Assembly: GCA_900544075.1 (NCBI GenBank)
Contig: UQTJ01000004.1
Span: 62,001 to 126,000 of the forward strand
Direction: 5' to 3'
Source of the DNA: an uncultured Bacteroides sp.
GTDB lineage: Bacteria; Bacteroidota; Bacteroidia; Bacteroidales; Bacteroidaceae
DNA: 64,000 nt
The position numbers and the translations under genes were made by a program. The notes below the pieces were generated by a model. It did no database searches. It saw nothing but the letters and a program-made list of their open reading frames with translations, and was not told the DNA's origin. This document shows, one piece after another, positions 25,376 to 34,200 of the stretch (positions within the stretch are counted from its first letter, which is position 1; each line of letters starts with the position of its first letter).

Positions 25376-27175
25376 TTATTCTTTCATCGTTTCATCTATA
25401 GCTTCAATCTTCTTCTGAGTCAGTTCAAGGTCATTCTTCAGTTTTTCAATTTTTCTTGATATTTCATTTACCAAAGAATTACCCTTCTTTGAAGACGAAC
25501 TCAAGAAACCAAGGTTATTTTCGTAAGTCTTTATCTCATTTTTGATTCTTTCGTATATTCTTACTAATTTTTCCCTTTCCTTATACAGGTTTGTTTCTTT
25601 GCTAAGTCCCGATTTATAAGTATTAAGTTTCTTCTCTGCAGCAGACAGGTTTGCCTTGTCGAATATCTTGTCTACTAAAGTGCGGAACTCTTTGTATAGT
25701 CTGTCCTTATCCTTGAAAGGAACAAAACCGATACTGTTCCATTCCGATATCAGTGATTTGATTTTGTCTCCTATAGTTTCATCGTAAACTTCAGTTTTTT
25801 CAAGTTCCTCTATCTGTTTCAGAACAGACTCTTTCTTACTTAAATTCTCAAGTTCTTCCGAACGTTGAGAAGATGTTGCCTTGGCTTTCTGTTCAAAGAA
25901 GTAATCACACGCTCCGATAAAGCGTTTCCATACAACATCCGAGTACTTTTTCTGTACAGGACCTATTGTCTTCCATTCCTTCTGGAGTTTTGTCAGGATG
26001 TCTGCTGTTTCCTTCCAGTTTGTACTGTCTTTCAGTGCCTCGGCCTTTTCGCACAGTTCTTTTTTCTTTTCAAGATTCAGCGACATGTTTTCTTTCACGT
26101 TCTTGAAGAACTCTGCTTTACGCTTGAAAAACTCATCACATGCTGCACGGAATCTTTCGAAAATTTTCAGATTCATTTTCTGCGGTGCATAACCGATGGT
26201 TTTCCATTTAGCCTGAAGAGCGAGTATTTCCTGAGTTTTGTCTTCCCAGTCGGTGAATGTTGTGAATTTGTCGTATTCCATAGCTTCTGCTATTTCGCAA
26301 ATCACAGTCTTTTGGTCAAGATTGTTCTGTTCCTGCTCTTTCAAGTCCTCAAAATGCTGTTGGTGTCTTTTGTTTACGGCAGTCGATGCAGCCTTGAATC
26401 TTGCCCAAATGCTTTCACGCATTTCTTTTGCTACAGGGCCTATTTCGCGGAATTCCTGATGTAACTTTTGTAGTTGGTGGAAAGCTGAAATCACGTCAGG
26501 TTCTTCTGCCAACTTTTCTGCAGCTTCGCAGATACGTGTCTTCAGTTCAAGGTTCTTTTTGAAGTCATATTCTCTGAACTCATTGTTGAGCTTCAGCATA
26601 TCATAGAATTTCTCAGTGTACAACTGATAAGTCTTCCATATTTCATTTATTTTGTTTGCAGGAATCAACTTTATCTCATTCCATTCCTGTTGCAGAGCCT
26701 TGAATTCATTGTAGTTCTTTCCTGCATCTTCTGATAAATCTGTAAGATTCTTCATCTTCTCCAGAATGTCCATTTTCTTCTGGAGATTTTCTTCTTTTTC
26801 TTTCTCTAATGCAGCTATCATGGAATTTCTTTTTTCCTTTATTTCAGACAACACGGATTTCATTTCCGCTTCCATTGGGTCTGGACTTGGAGTAAAGGAA
26901 CTGGCGTCTCCGCCCGATTCGATAAAGGCTTTTTTGTTAGCTTCCTGTTCAGCCTTATGCAATTTGTAAAACGTTTGTTTCAGCAGGTCAATTTCTTGTT
27001 TGTCTGCTTCACATGCGTTTTTGTTTATTTCTTTTAAACGTAGTATTACTTCCTCCTTAGTCTGCTTAGGTTCATACTTTACGTTATCTGTTGTTTCTTC
27101 AACAGTAGGAACCAAAGTTTCAGATACATTTGTCTGATCTTCGGTTAGCGGGCGGTTTGTTTCATTAACTTCCAT
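25376..27175 (-). CDS. DUF349 repeat protein
   Basis: A 599-residue cytoplasmic, highly charged, mostly helical protein. It carries about five or more copies of the DUF349 unit, recognised by LQKEWKTIGPVQKKYSDVVWKRFIGACDYFF and LQAKWKTIGYAPQKMNLKIFERFRAACDEFF (W-K-x-I-G and F-R-x-A-C-D-x-F-F patterns), with coiled-coil linkers and a C-terminal coil. The molecular function of these proteins in Bacteroidetes is unknown. It stands alone between the Nfn-like gene and mgtE. Confidence 0.85.
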   Translation of the reverse strand: MEVNETNRPLTEDQTNVSETLVPTVEETTDNVKYEPKQTKEEVILRLKEINKNACEADKQEIDLLKQTFYKLHKAEQEANKKAFIESGGDASSFTPSPDPMEAEMKSVLSEIKEKRNSMIAALEKEKEENLQKKMDILEKMKNLTDLSEDAGKNYNEFKALQQEWNEIKLIPANKINEIWKTYQLYTEKFYDMLKLNNEFREYDFKKNLELKTRICEAAEKLAEEPDVISAFHQLQKLHQEFREIGPVAKEMRESIWARFKAASTAVNKRHQQHFEDLKEQEQNNLDQKTVICEIAEAMEYDKFTTFTDWEDKTQEILALQAKWKTIGYAPQKMNLKIFERFRAACDEFFKRKAEFFKNVKENMSLNLEKKKELCEKAEALKDSTNWKETADILTKLQKEWKTIGPVQKKYSDVVWKRFIGACDYFFEQKAKATSSQRSEELENLSKKESVLKQIEELEKTEVYDETIGDKIKSLISEWNSIGFVPFKDKDRLYKEFRTLVDKIFDKANLSAAEKKLNTYKSGLSKETNLYKEREKLVRIYERIKNEIKTYENNLGFLSSSSKKGNSLVNEISRKIEKLKNDLELTQKKIEAIDETMKE

Positions 27176-27335
27176 GCGTATGTAGATATTTAAGAATGTT
27201 TCTTTTTTTTAGAATGTTATAATTACAAATTAAAGAAATAATATTTAAAAATCATAATTTTGTGTACAGTATTTTTATTTTCGGCAGAAAAATACTACAC
27301 TTTTACAGCTGTTACAATAAATATGAATAGCTTTC

Positions 27336-28676
27336 TTATGACAATAAAACGGTTATTCCCATATATAGCATCATGCCTATAATGTCGTTTGTAATTGATA
27401 TGAACGGACCGGTAGCTATAGCCGGATCTATCTTCAGTTTTTCCAGTGTCATAGGGACTAATGTTCCGAAAATAGATGCAAACATGACAACTGCAAAAAG
27501 ACTGATAGATACAGAATAACTTACTGTTGCAGTTGCGCCGAAGCGTATAAAGTTATATATATATACCAACAGTGAGATTATGGATGCGTTAATCAGTGCC
27601 ACAACAGCTTCCTTTGCTACCTGCTTCAGTGTATTTGCAGAGTCAAGCGAACTGTTGGCAAGTCCCTGTACTACAAGTGCCGACGACTGTGTACCGACAT
27701 TTCCTCCTGTACCACCAATCAACGGAATATATAAAGCCATTTCCGGATGTGCGGCAAAAGTACTGTCAAAGTTTCCCAAAATCATTGAGTTGCCTATTCC
27801 TCCGAGCATACCTATGATAAGCCATGGCAGACGTGCCGTAGTCTGTCTGAATACGTTGTCGTCTGATTCTACGTCCTGCGAGAGACCGGATGCCAACTGG
27901 TAATCTCTTTCGGCCTGTTCACGTACTTCGTCCATAACGTCGTCTACGGTGATTCGTCCTACCAGTCGTCCTATACTGTCCACCACAGGCACAGCCACAA
28001 GGTCATACTTTTCGATTATCTGTACCACCTCTTCTATCGGTGTGTCCACATGCACCGATACAGGGTCTTTCTTCATCACGTGTTTGACTTTTGACACGGA
28101 TGGGCTGGTTATCATCTTTTTAAGTGGAAATACACCTCTCAGACGTTCGTCGTCGTCTACTACATATACATAGTAGATTTCGTCCATTTCTTCAGCCTGA
28201 ATACGCATTTCCCTCAGACATTCGGGCATACTCCAGTTCTCTTTCACTATCACCATTTCCGTACCCATCAGACCGCCGGCGGTATCTTCATCATATTTCA
28301 GAAGGTCTACGATGTCACCGGCCTGTTCGATGTCTTCAATGTGCGACAAGACTTCTTCCTGTTTGTCCTCATCCATTTCTCGGATGATATCCACGGCGTC
28401 ATCCGAGTCCATGTAGTCTACAAAGCGTTTAGCGATTGTTTCCGATGGCAGAATGTCAAGAAATTCTTTACGTGCGTCCTCGTCCATTTCCACGAGTACG
28501 TCGGCTGCTGTTTCATTGTCAAGAAGCAGATAGACGAATCTGGCATTCTCTGCATTCAGTTCGTTGCAGAGTTCTGCTATATCGGCAGGATGTAAATCAT
28601 TAAGGAGTTCCTTTACCTTGTCAGGTTCCTTATTCTCTATTAGTTCCGTGATTTTTTTGATTTCTTCGCTGTTCAT
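27336..28676 (-). CDS. mgtE: Magnesium transporter MgtE
   Basis: A 446-residue Mg2+ channel. The cytoplasmic MgtE N-domain (residues about 1-130, DLHPADIAELCNELN, and repeated DEDARKEFL/ DEDKQEEVL) is followed by two CBS domains (about 135-260, DERLRGVFPLKKMI and DSIGRLVGRITVDDVM) and five C-terminal transmembrane segments with the conserved GGTGGNVGTQSSALVVQG pore region. It lies upstream of and separate from DUF349. Family is certain; cobalt transport is a known side activity. Confidence 0.95.
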   Translation of the reverse strand: MNSEEIKKITELIENKEPDKVKELLNDLHPADIAELCNELNAENARFVYLLLDNETAADVLVEMDEDARKEFLDILPSETIAKRFVDYMDSDDAVDIIREMDEDKQEEVLSHIEDIEQAGDIVDLLKYDEDTAGGLMGTEMVIVKENWSMPECLREMRIQAEEMDEIYYVYVVDDDERLRGVFPLKKMITSPSVSKVKHVMKKDPVSVHVDTPIEEVVQIIEKYDLVAVPVVDSIGRLVGRITVDDVMDEVREQAERDYQLASGLSQDVESDDNVFRQTTARLPWLIIGMLGGIGNSMILGNFDSTFAAHPEMALYIPLIGGTGGNVGTQSSALVVQGLANSSLDSANTLKQVAKEAVVALINASIISLLVYIYNFIRFGATATVSYSVSISLFAVVMFASIFGTLVPMTLEKLKIDPAIATGPFISITNDIIGMMLYMGITVLLS

Positions 28677-28716
28677 CCTGATTAACTTTTAGAGGTTTAT
28701 GATGAATAAAAGTCTC

Positions 28717-29526
28717 TTATTCCACTTGGTTTAGTAAGTCCGGCTGAGCCAAAGCCTTTTCCACTCTGTTTGTCAGTCCGATAAAATCTTCTACAGACAG
28801 TTGTTCCGGTCTTTTGTTGAATATCGGGTCTGCACTGAGCGGGTTTGCCTTGTCTAAGATTGGTGAGATGGAATTTCTCAAAGTCTTTCGTCTTTGGTTG
28901 AATGTAGTTTTTACTATCTGTTTGAAAAGCTTTTCATTGCATCCCAACTCCTGAGTTTCGTTTCTTGTCATTCTGATGACTGCGCTTTTTACCTTAGGAG
29001 GAGGATTGAACACATGTTCATGCACTGTGAACAGATATTCCACATTATACCATGCCTGAATCATCACACTCAGTATTCCGTAAGTCTTGTTTCCGGGCTT
29101 GGCGGCAATACGTTCGGCCACTTCCTTCTGAATCATGCCTGTGCAGCAAGGTATGATTTCCTTGTTGTCAAGCATCTTGAAGAATATCTGGCTTGAAATA
29201 TTGTACGGATAGTTACCCGTCAGGACGAAAGGCTTGCCGTCAAACAGGCTGTTGAGGTCCATTTTGAGGAAATCCTTCTCTATGATATTCTCACCTAATT
29301 CAGCGAAATTCTCTTTTAGGTAAGCTACTGACTCAAAATCCAGTTCGACAACTTTCAGAGGCCTGTTTTTGGGGATAAGGTACTGTGTCAGGACTCCCAT
29401 ACCCGGACCGACTTCCAGCACAGGTATATCAGGACATGTATCTATTGTGTCGGCTATATCTTTAGCCACTTGCAGGTCTTTCAGGAAATGTTGTCCCAGA
29501 AATTTCTTTGGTTTAACTAATTTCAT
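28717..29526 (-). CDS. rsmA: 16S rRNA (A1518/A1519) dimethyltransferase
   Basis: Dimethylates two adjacent adenines near the 3' end of 16S rRNA. The SAM-binding motif VLEVGPGMGVLTQYL and the catalytic NYPYN (GNYPYNISSQIFF) are present. I choose the ATG at 29526 (MKLVKPKKFLGQHFL, 269 residues), which is the family start; the longer frame from 29598 would begin within the promoter -7 box found at 29596-29603. The gene is also called ksgA. Confidence 0.94.
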   Translation of the reverse strand: MKLVKPKKFLGQHFLKDLQVAKDIADTIDTCPDIPVLEVGPGMGVLTQYLIPKNRPLKVVELDFESVAYLKENFAELGENIIEKDFLKMDLNSLFDGKPFVLTGNYPYNISSQIFFKMLDNKEIIPCCTGMIQKEVAERIAAKPGNKTYGILSVMIQAWYNVEYLFTVHEHVFNPPPKVKSAVIRMTRNETQELGCNEKLFKQIVKTTFNQRRKTLRNSISPILDKANPLSADPIFNKRPEQLSVEDFIGLTNRVEKALAQPDLLNQVE

Positions 29527-29595
29527 TCCGTATTTTGATATTTCTTTGTAATATTGTGGTATTAATTCAGTTAAGCATTGTATATTTGCATTGTG

Positions 29596-29603
29596 CAAAG
29601 TTA
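29596..29603 (-). promoter_or_regulatory. Promoter -7 box of rsmA
   Basis: TAACTTTG on the minus strand fits TAnnTTTG, 70 bases before the rsmA start at 29526. It argues against the longer reading frame that begins at 29598. Confidence 0.55.
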
Positions 29604-29641
29604 CATAATAATATCTAAATAATTTCAGATTTTGGTACGAA

Positions 29642-30649
29642 GTGAATCAAAAAAAACTATTAAATAAATTATGGCAGTTTGTTTTGCCCCTTCTTCTCGG
29701 TGCTGCCATCCTTGTCTGGACGTACAAGGGATTTGATTTCAAGAGAATGCTCTCAGTGATGGAAGAGGGCTTTAATTATTGGTGGATGCTTTTTTCGTTG
29801 GTGTTCGGAGTATTCGGCCATTTGTTTCGCGGCTGGCGGTGGAACCTGTCATTGGCTCCGTTGGGTGAATATCCTAAGGCGAGAAACAGTGTTTATGCCA
29901 TATTCGTATCCTATGCAGCCAATCTTGTTATTCCCAGAGTAGGAGAGGTGTCACGTTGCGGCATTCTTACAAAGTATGAAGGAGTGTCTTTTTCCAAATC
30001 TCTCGGAACAGTCATTACAGAACGTATCATCGATTCGGTCTGTGTTCTCATAATAACTTTTACCACTCTTTTGTTGCAGTCAGGAGTTTTTGCTGAATTT
30101 ATAAAGGAAACCGGTACTGACACTGCCTTCTTCGTTCACCTTTTTGCCTCTACCAATTTCTACATCACCATTGCCTGCATATTGGCTTTGATAATATTCG
30201 CATATTTGCTTATCAGACGTTTTTCCATATTCACTAAGGTTAAAGGAATAATATCTGAGATATGGCAGGGATGTCTATCCATTCGTCATGTGAGCAATTT
30301 ACCGCTGTTTGTTCTCTATACTTTAGGTATTTGGATATGCTATTTCCTGCAGTTCTATGTCACTTTCTACAGCTTCGATTTCTCTGCAGATTTGGGCCTT
30401 ATGCCCGGTCTTGTGATGTTTGTAGTTGGAAGTATAGCCGTCATTGTACCTACCCCTAATGGTGCCGGTCCATGGCATTTTGCTGTCATAACTATGATGA
30501 TGATGTATGGGGTAAGTAAGGACGATGCAGGAATATTTGCACTTTTAGTGCATGGTATTCAAACTTTTTTACTAATTTTGTTAGGCATATACGGATTAGT
30601 GGCTTTGCCGCTTGCCAACAAACAATATAAACCCAAAACTCATAATTAA
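29642..30649 (+). CDS. Lysylphosphatidylglycerol-synthase-like flippase membrane protein
   Basis: A 335-residue inner-membrane protein with about eight transmembrane segments, matching the LPG_synthase_TM/flippase-like family (GVFGHLFRGWRWNLSLAPLGE, VISYAANLVIPRVGEVSRC-type segment, PTPNGAGPWHFAV). It lacks the catalytic transferase domain of true MprF. The start appears to be GTG at 29642, since no ATG occurs near it. It is followed 12 bases later by pepD, so the two probably share a transcript. Substrate unknown, probably a lipid. Confidence 0.8.
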   Translation: MNQKKLLNKLWQFVLPLLLGAAILVWTYKGFDFKRMLSVMEEGFNYWWMLFSLVFGVFGHLFRGWRWNLSLAPLGEYPKARNSVYAIFVSYAANLVIPRVGEVSRCGILTKYEGVSFSKSLGTVITERIIDSVCVLIITFTTLLLQSGVFAEFIKETGTDTAFFVHLFASTNFYITIACILALIIFAYLLIRRFSIFTKVKGIISEIWQGCLSIRHVSNLPLFVLYTLGIWICYFLQFYVTFYSFDFSADLGLMPGLVMFVVGSIAVIVPTPNGAGPWHFAVITMMMMYGVSKDDAGIFALLVHGIQTFLLILLGIYGLVALPLANKQYKPKTHN

Positions 30650-30661
30650 AAAACAAAACCT

Positions 30662-32119
30662 ATGAGCGAAATTCTTTCATTAGCTCCACAGAATGTGTGG
30701 AAACATTTTCATTCCATAACACAGATTCCTCATCCATCCGGACATCTGGAGAAAATTCAGTCTTTCTTGCTTGAATTCGGTAAGAGTGTCGGTGTTGAAA
30801 CGTTTAAGGATGAAGCAGGAAATATCATCTATCGCAAGCCTGCCACTCCTGGTATGGAAAACCGCAAGACTGTAATCCTTCAGGCACATATGGACATGGT
30901 GCCTCAAAAAAATAAAGAAACAGAACACGATTTCGAAAAAGACCCTATCAGCACATACATCGACGGTGAATGGGTAAAGGCCAAAGGTACTACTTTAGGC
31001 TCGGACAACGGTATGGGAGTTGCTGCAATCATGGCCATCATGGAGGATAAGACTCTGAAACATGGCCCGTTGGTAGCTCTTATCACAGCCGACGAGGAAA
31101 CCGGTATGTACGGTGCATTCGGATTGAAACCCGGCACTATTGAAGGTGACATATTGCTGAATCTCGACTCTGAAGAAGAAGGAGAGCTTTATATCGGTTG
31201 CGCCGGAGGTGAAGACCTGACAGCTACATTGGAATATAAGGAAGAAGAAACAGACCCTGAAGACGTAGCATTGAAGGTAAGTCTGAAAGGTTTGCGAGGC
31301 GGTCATTCCGGAATACAGATAGGTTGGGGACATGCCAATGCCAATAAGCTTATGGCACGCTTCCTTAATCAGGTTATCACTTACGATGAGGCTTGCCTGG
31401 TGTCATGGGAAGGCGGAAACATGCGAAATGCCATTCCACGCGAATGTGAAGTGGTAATAACAGTACCTGAAACAGAAGTAGAAGATGTACTTGCTTTCGT
31501 AGGCGAGTGCGAGCAGGTATGGCGTGACGAGTTTGCCACTATAGAAGAAGGTATCACATTTACTGCCGAACGTGTGGAACTTCCTAAGACAATGGTACCT
31601 GAAGAAATCAGAGATAATCTTGTGGATGCAATCTTTGCTTGTCCTAACGGTGTGGAACGCTTTATTCCTACTATCCCTGATACAGTGGAAACATCGTCTA
31701 ACCTTGCGATTGTAGAGATTGGCGGTGGAAAAGCAGCTGTAAAAGTTCTTACACGCAGTTCACGTGAGTCAATGAAGGATTATCGCAATACATCAATAGA
31801 AAGCTGTTTCTCAATGGCCGGTATGCACGTAGTCCGTTCAGGAGGCTATTCAGGATGGGAACCAAACGTAAATTCTCCTATACTTCATGCCATGAAAGCA
31901 TCTTACAAGGCACAGTTTGGCGAAGAACCGGAAGTGAAGGTTATCCATGCAGGTCTTGAATGCGGTATTATCGGTGCTGTAATGCCGGGATTGGATATGA
32001 TTTCATTCGGTCCGACACTGCAGTGTCCTCATACTCCGGAAGAACGTTGCAACATACCTTCAGTTCAGAAATTCTATGATTTCCTTATTGCGACTCTGGA
32101 AAATACTCCGTTGAAGTAA
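30662..32119 (+). CDS. pepD: Aminoacyl-histidine dipeptidase (M20)
   Basis: A cytosolic metallo-dipeptidase of 485 residues that cleaves Xaa-His and other dipeptides. M20 zinc-site residues are visible: His76 and Asp78 in QAHMDMVPQ, Asp115 in LGSDNGMG, the catalytic and ligand Glu145-Glu146 in ADEETGMYG, and a later His near FGPTLQCPHTPEER. The lid or dimerisation domain lies between residues about 200 and 380. Normal length for PepD. It follows the flippase-like gene by 12 bases and has a clear terminator. Confidence 0.93.
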   Translation: MSEILSLAPQNVWKHFHSITQIPHPSGHLEKIQSFLLEFGKSVGVETFKDEAGNIIYRKPATPGMENRKTVILQAHMDMVPQKNKETEHDFEKDPISTYIDGEWVKAKGTTLGSDNGMGVAAIMAIMEDKTLKHGPLVALITADEETGMYGAFGLKPGTIEGDILLNLDSEEEGELYIGCAGGEDLTATLEYKEEETDPEDVALKVSLKGLRGGHSGIQIGWGHANANKLMARFLNQVITYDEACLVSWEGGNMRNAIPRECEVVITVPETEVEDVLAFVGECEQVWRDEFATIEEGITFTAERVELPKTMVPEEIRDNLVDAIFACPNGVERFIPTIPDTVETSSNLAIVEIGGGKAAVKVLTRSSRESMKDYRNTSIESCFSMAGMHVVRSGGYSGWEPNVNSPILHAMKASYKAQFGEEPEVKVIHAGLECGIIGAVMPGLDMISFGPTLQCPHTPEERCNIPSVQKFYDFLIATLENTPLK

Positions 32120-32141
32120 TAAAATACAGTCATAAAAAGTA

Positions 32142-32173
32142 AAAGGCGGCTTTCTGGCCGCCTTTGCTTTTAT
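32142..32173 (+). terminator. Terminator of pepD
   Basis: AAAGGCGGC (32142-32150) pairs with GCCGCCTTT (32157-32165) around a six-base loop, then TGCTTTTATAT. It stands just after pepD and before the convergent small membrane gene. Confidence 0.8.
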
Positions 32174-32177
32174 ATAT

Positions 32178-32408
32178 TTATCTCATCATCATAGTTTCCT
32201 GTACAGACAGAAAGAAATATACTCCTGCCGCTATCATCCCGATACCTAACAAGGCATAGAAAACCCTCGACCTGTTCCTTCCTAATGCTTTGACGATGAA
32301 CTGTGAGTTCTGGGCAGTGAAAAACCATTCCCAGTTGAATACAGATGCCAGTAAAGCCAATATTCCTACCAGTACGAAAACCGACTGTATTATATAATGT
32401 GCAATCAT
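32178..32408 (-). CDS. Small two-TM protein, Imm17-like
   Basis: A 76-residue protein with two membrane segments (about 6-23 and 50-67) and a middle NWEWFFTAQNSQFIVKALGRNRSR. The NWEWFF motif and layout resemble the Imm17 family, small membrane proteins labelled as immunity proteins but common in Bacteroides without any toxin beside them. No toxin gene is present here. It directly follows tsaE, two bases apart, in the same direction, so it may simply be a housekeeping companion. Confidence 0.6.
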   Translation of the reverse strand: MIAHYIIQSVFVLVGILALLASVFNWEWFFTAQNSQFIVKALGRNRSRVFYALLGIGMIAAGVYFFLSVQETMMMR

Positions 32409-32410
32409 GT

Positions 32411-32833
32411 TTATTCGGCATCGAAGCGTACAGAACGTGTTCCGTCTTCAGCTTCTTCTATATATACATTAACAGTATTTCCAGGGAGCAAATCTTCTAT
32501 CAGTTCCGGCCATTCTATGAAACAAAGCGCTCCACTGTAGAAGTAATCCTCGTATCCCATGTCGTAAACTTCTTCAATCTTCTTTATTCTGTAGAAGTCG
32601 AAGTGATAAATCAGTTCTCCGGCAGTTTCAGAACGATATTCGTTTACTATTGCAAACGTAGGAGAGTTTATCACGTCTGTCACTCCAAGTTCCTCGCATA
32701 CAGCCTTTATGAATGTAGTCTTGCCGGCACCCATTTTGCCATAAAATGCAAAAACTGTATTGTCACCCATTTCGGCGATGAACTGTTTCGCTACCTCGTG
32801 GATTTGATCTAATGAATTAATCTTTATTTCCAT
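32411..32833 (-). CDS. tsaE: tRNA threonylcarbamoyladenosine ATPase TsaE
   Basis: The ATPase of the t6A37 tRNA-modification complex with TsaB and TsaD. The 140-residue protein has the Walker A motif YGKMGAGKTTF (residues 31-41), the SPTFAIVNEY switch and the conserved HFDFYRI and CFIEWPE segments. Length is normal. It is followed at once by the small Imm17-like gene. Confidence 0.94.
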   Translation of the reverse strand: MEIKINSLDQIHEVAKQFIAEMGDNTVFAFYGKMGAGKTTFIKAVCEELGVTDVINSPTFAIVNEYRSETAGELIYHFDFYRIKKIEEVYDMGYEDYFYSGALCFIEWPELIEDLLPGNTVNVYIEEAEDGTRSVRFDAE

Positions 32834-32855
32834 ACTTATATGAGTTTTTAAGTTT

Positions 32856-33674
32856 TTAGTTCTTGGTTTTTATTGAGCTTATCAGTTTCGCTATTGCATA
32901 TATCACTATAGAAGTAAATATGATTGATGCTCCCGACGGAACCTGCAGATGATACGATAGCAGCAGCCCTCCAAGACAACTGATGTAGCCTATAACGACC
33001 GACAGCAGTATGATTTTCCTGAAACTGTATGTAAACAGGTTTGCTGTCATCTGTGGCAGTGTGAGCAGTGATATCACAAGAACTATGCCAATCATTCGCA
33101 GGCAGGCCACAATGGTAAGTGCTATAAACATCATCAGTACATATTCAAACTGTGCTACCGGCAGATGCTGTGAGCGGGCAAATTCTCTGTCGAATGCTAT
33201 TGAAACTATCTGCCTCAGGAATATAGTAAAGAATATAGCCAATGCAAGACTGATTATGCCGAGCAGGATAATGTCACTGAGCGTAATGGTGAGTATATTC
33301 CCGAACAGGAAAGAAGACAGTTCAGGTGTAAATCCCGGAGCCAAGAAACTGAAGATAATTCCCACTGCCATACCCAATGTCCAGAATACTGCAATGGCCG
33401 AATCTTCCCTCATATCGCTTCTCTTGCTCAGCCATTCCACCCCGAATGCTGACAGAACTGAAAAAATCGCAGCGGTAAGCAGGGGAGAGATACCGGTGTA
33501 CAGCCCTATTCCGATTCCTCCGAATGACGCATGCGTAATTCCGCCACTAATGAAAACAAGTCTTCTTGTTACAATGTATGTGCCTATTATACCACAGGCT
33601 ATGCTTGCAAAAAGACTTCCCAATAGCGCGTTCTGGAAAAATGTATATTGGAATAGTTCTATGAAATCGGACAT
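32856..33674 (-). CDS. Metal ABC transporter permease (ZnuB/MntB-like)
   Basis: An inner-membrane permease of 272 residues and about eight transmembrane segments, ABC-3 family for zinc or manganese. The typical motif GGITHASFGGIGIGLY and the coupling segment LFGNILTITLSDI are present. Neither the ATPase nor the binding protein is in the window; in Bacteroidales they are often encoded elsewhere. It is 22 bases upstream of tsaE. Confidence 0.87.
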   Translation of the reverse strand: MSDFIELFQYTFFQNALLGSLFASIACGIIGTYIVTRRLVFISGGITHASFGGIGIGLYTGISPLLTAAIFSVLSAFGVEWLSKRSDMREDSAIAVFWTLGMAVGIIFSFLAPGFTPELSSFLFGNILTITLSDIILLGIISLALAIFFTIFLRQIVSIAFDREFARSQHLPVAQFEYVLMMFIALTIVACLRMIGIVLVISLLTLPQMTANLFTYSFRKIILLSVVIGYISCLGGLLLSYHLQVPSGASIIFTSIVIYAIAKLISSIKTKN

Positions 33675-33703
33675 ATAATTTAGAGTTTTTAGATTTTAGT
33701 TTT

Positions 33704-33739
33704 TAGTTGTTAGTAGCATACCCATTACTCTAACAACTA
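33704..33739. repeat. 10-bp inverted repeat in a TTTAG/TAAC-rich gap
   Basis: TAGTTGTTAG (33704-33713) and CTAACAACTA (33730-33739), inside low-complexity sequence made of TTTTAG and TAACAAC units between 33680 and 33770. It lies between two same-strand genes. No run of T follows on the minus strand, so a simple terminator is not shown. Confidence 0.55.
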
Positions 33740-33776
33740 ACAACCAACAACTATTAACTATTAATTCTTAATTAAA

Positions 33777-34196
33777 TCAATGTACCCTTCGTTCCCCCAC
33801 AATAAGGAACAGCTCGTCTTTAAGTTCGTCAGGAAATTCTATACCGCGCAGTTGCAGGCTTCTGCACCATCCTGCTACTTCCACTTCCTGTGTGGAATAC
33901 ATGATATCTCTGAATTCCTCGACTTCCTCTTCAGTGTAGCTGTCGGATGGACGTCCTTTAAATCTGTCCAGTTCCTCATCATCATAATATTCTATTTTTT
34001 TGCTCACAGCTGCAAGAAGACTGTCTTTCTCGCAGGTTTCGTGCTGTCCGCAACATTCGCTGTCCACTTCCACCACTTCCGGTTCTTCGGCTATTTCTCC
34101 CTTTTCTATTTTCTTCTGGATGTTCCGGTTATAGAAATATCCGGCAATAAGTCCGAACAGCGTTACCCCTATAAGTGCAATTATCAATATCCACAT
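33777..34196 (-). CDS. Membrane-anchored conserved protein of unknown function
   Basis: A 139-residue protein with one N-terminal transmembrane helix (about 2-22), then a very acidic cytoplasmic domain containing ECCGQHETCEKD (possible metal-binding Cys/His group) and a C-terminal segment VAGWCRSLQLRGIEFPDELKDELFLI. I cannot assign a family with confidence, though the layout is conserved-looking for Bacteroidales. It begins four bases after the aroA stop, in the same operon. Confidence 0.65.
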   Translation of the reverse strand: MWILIIALIGVTLFGLIAGYFYNRNIQKKIEKGEIAEEPEVVEVDSECCGQHETCEKDSLLAAVSKKIEYYDDEELDRFKGRPSDSYTEEEVEEFRDIMYSTQEVEVAGWCRSLQLRGIEFPDELKDELFLIVGERRVH

Positions 34197-34200
34197 AATA

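Noticed and set aside
29527..29598. Longer N-terminus for rsmA
   Set aside because: The extra 24 residues do not fit the family and the start would lie within the promoter -7 box at 29596-29603.
32856..33674. A complete zinc or manganese ABC operon
   Set aside because: Only the permease is present; flanking genes are tsaE and a protein of unknown function.
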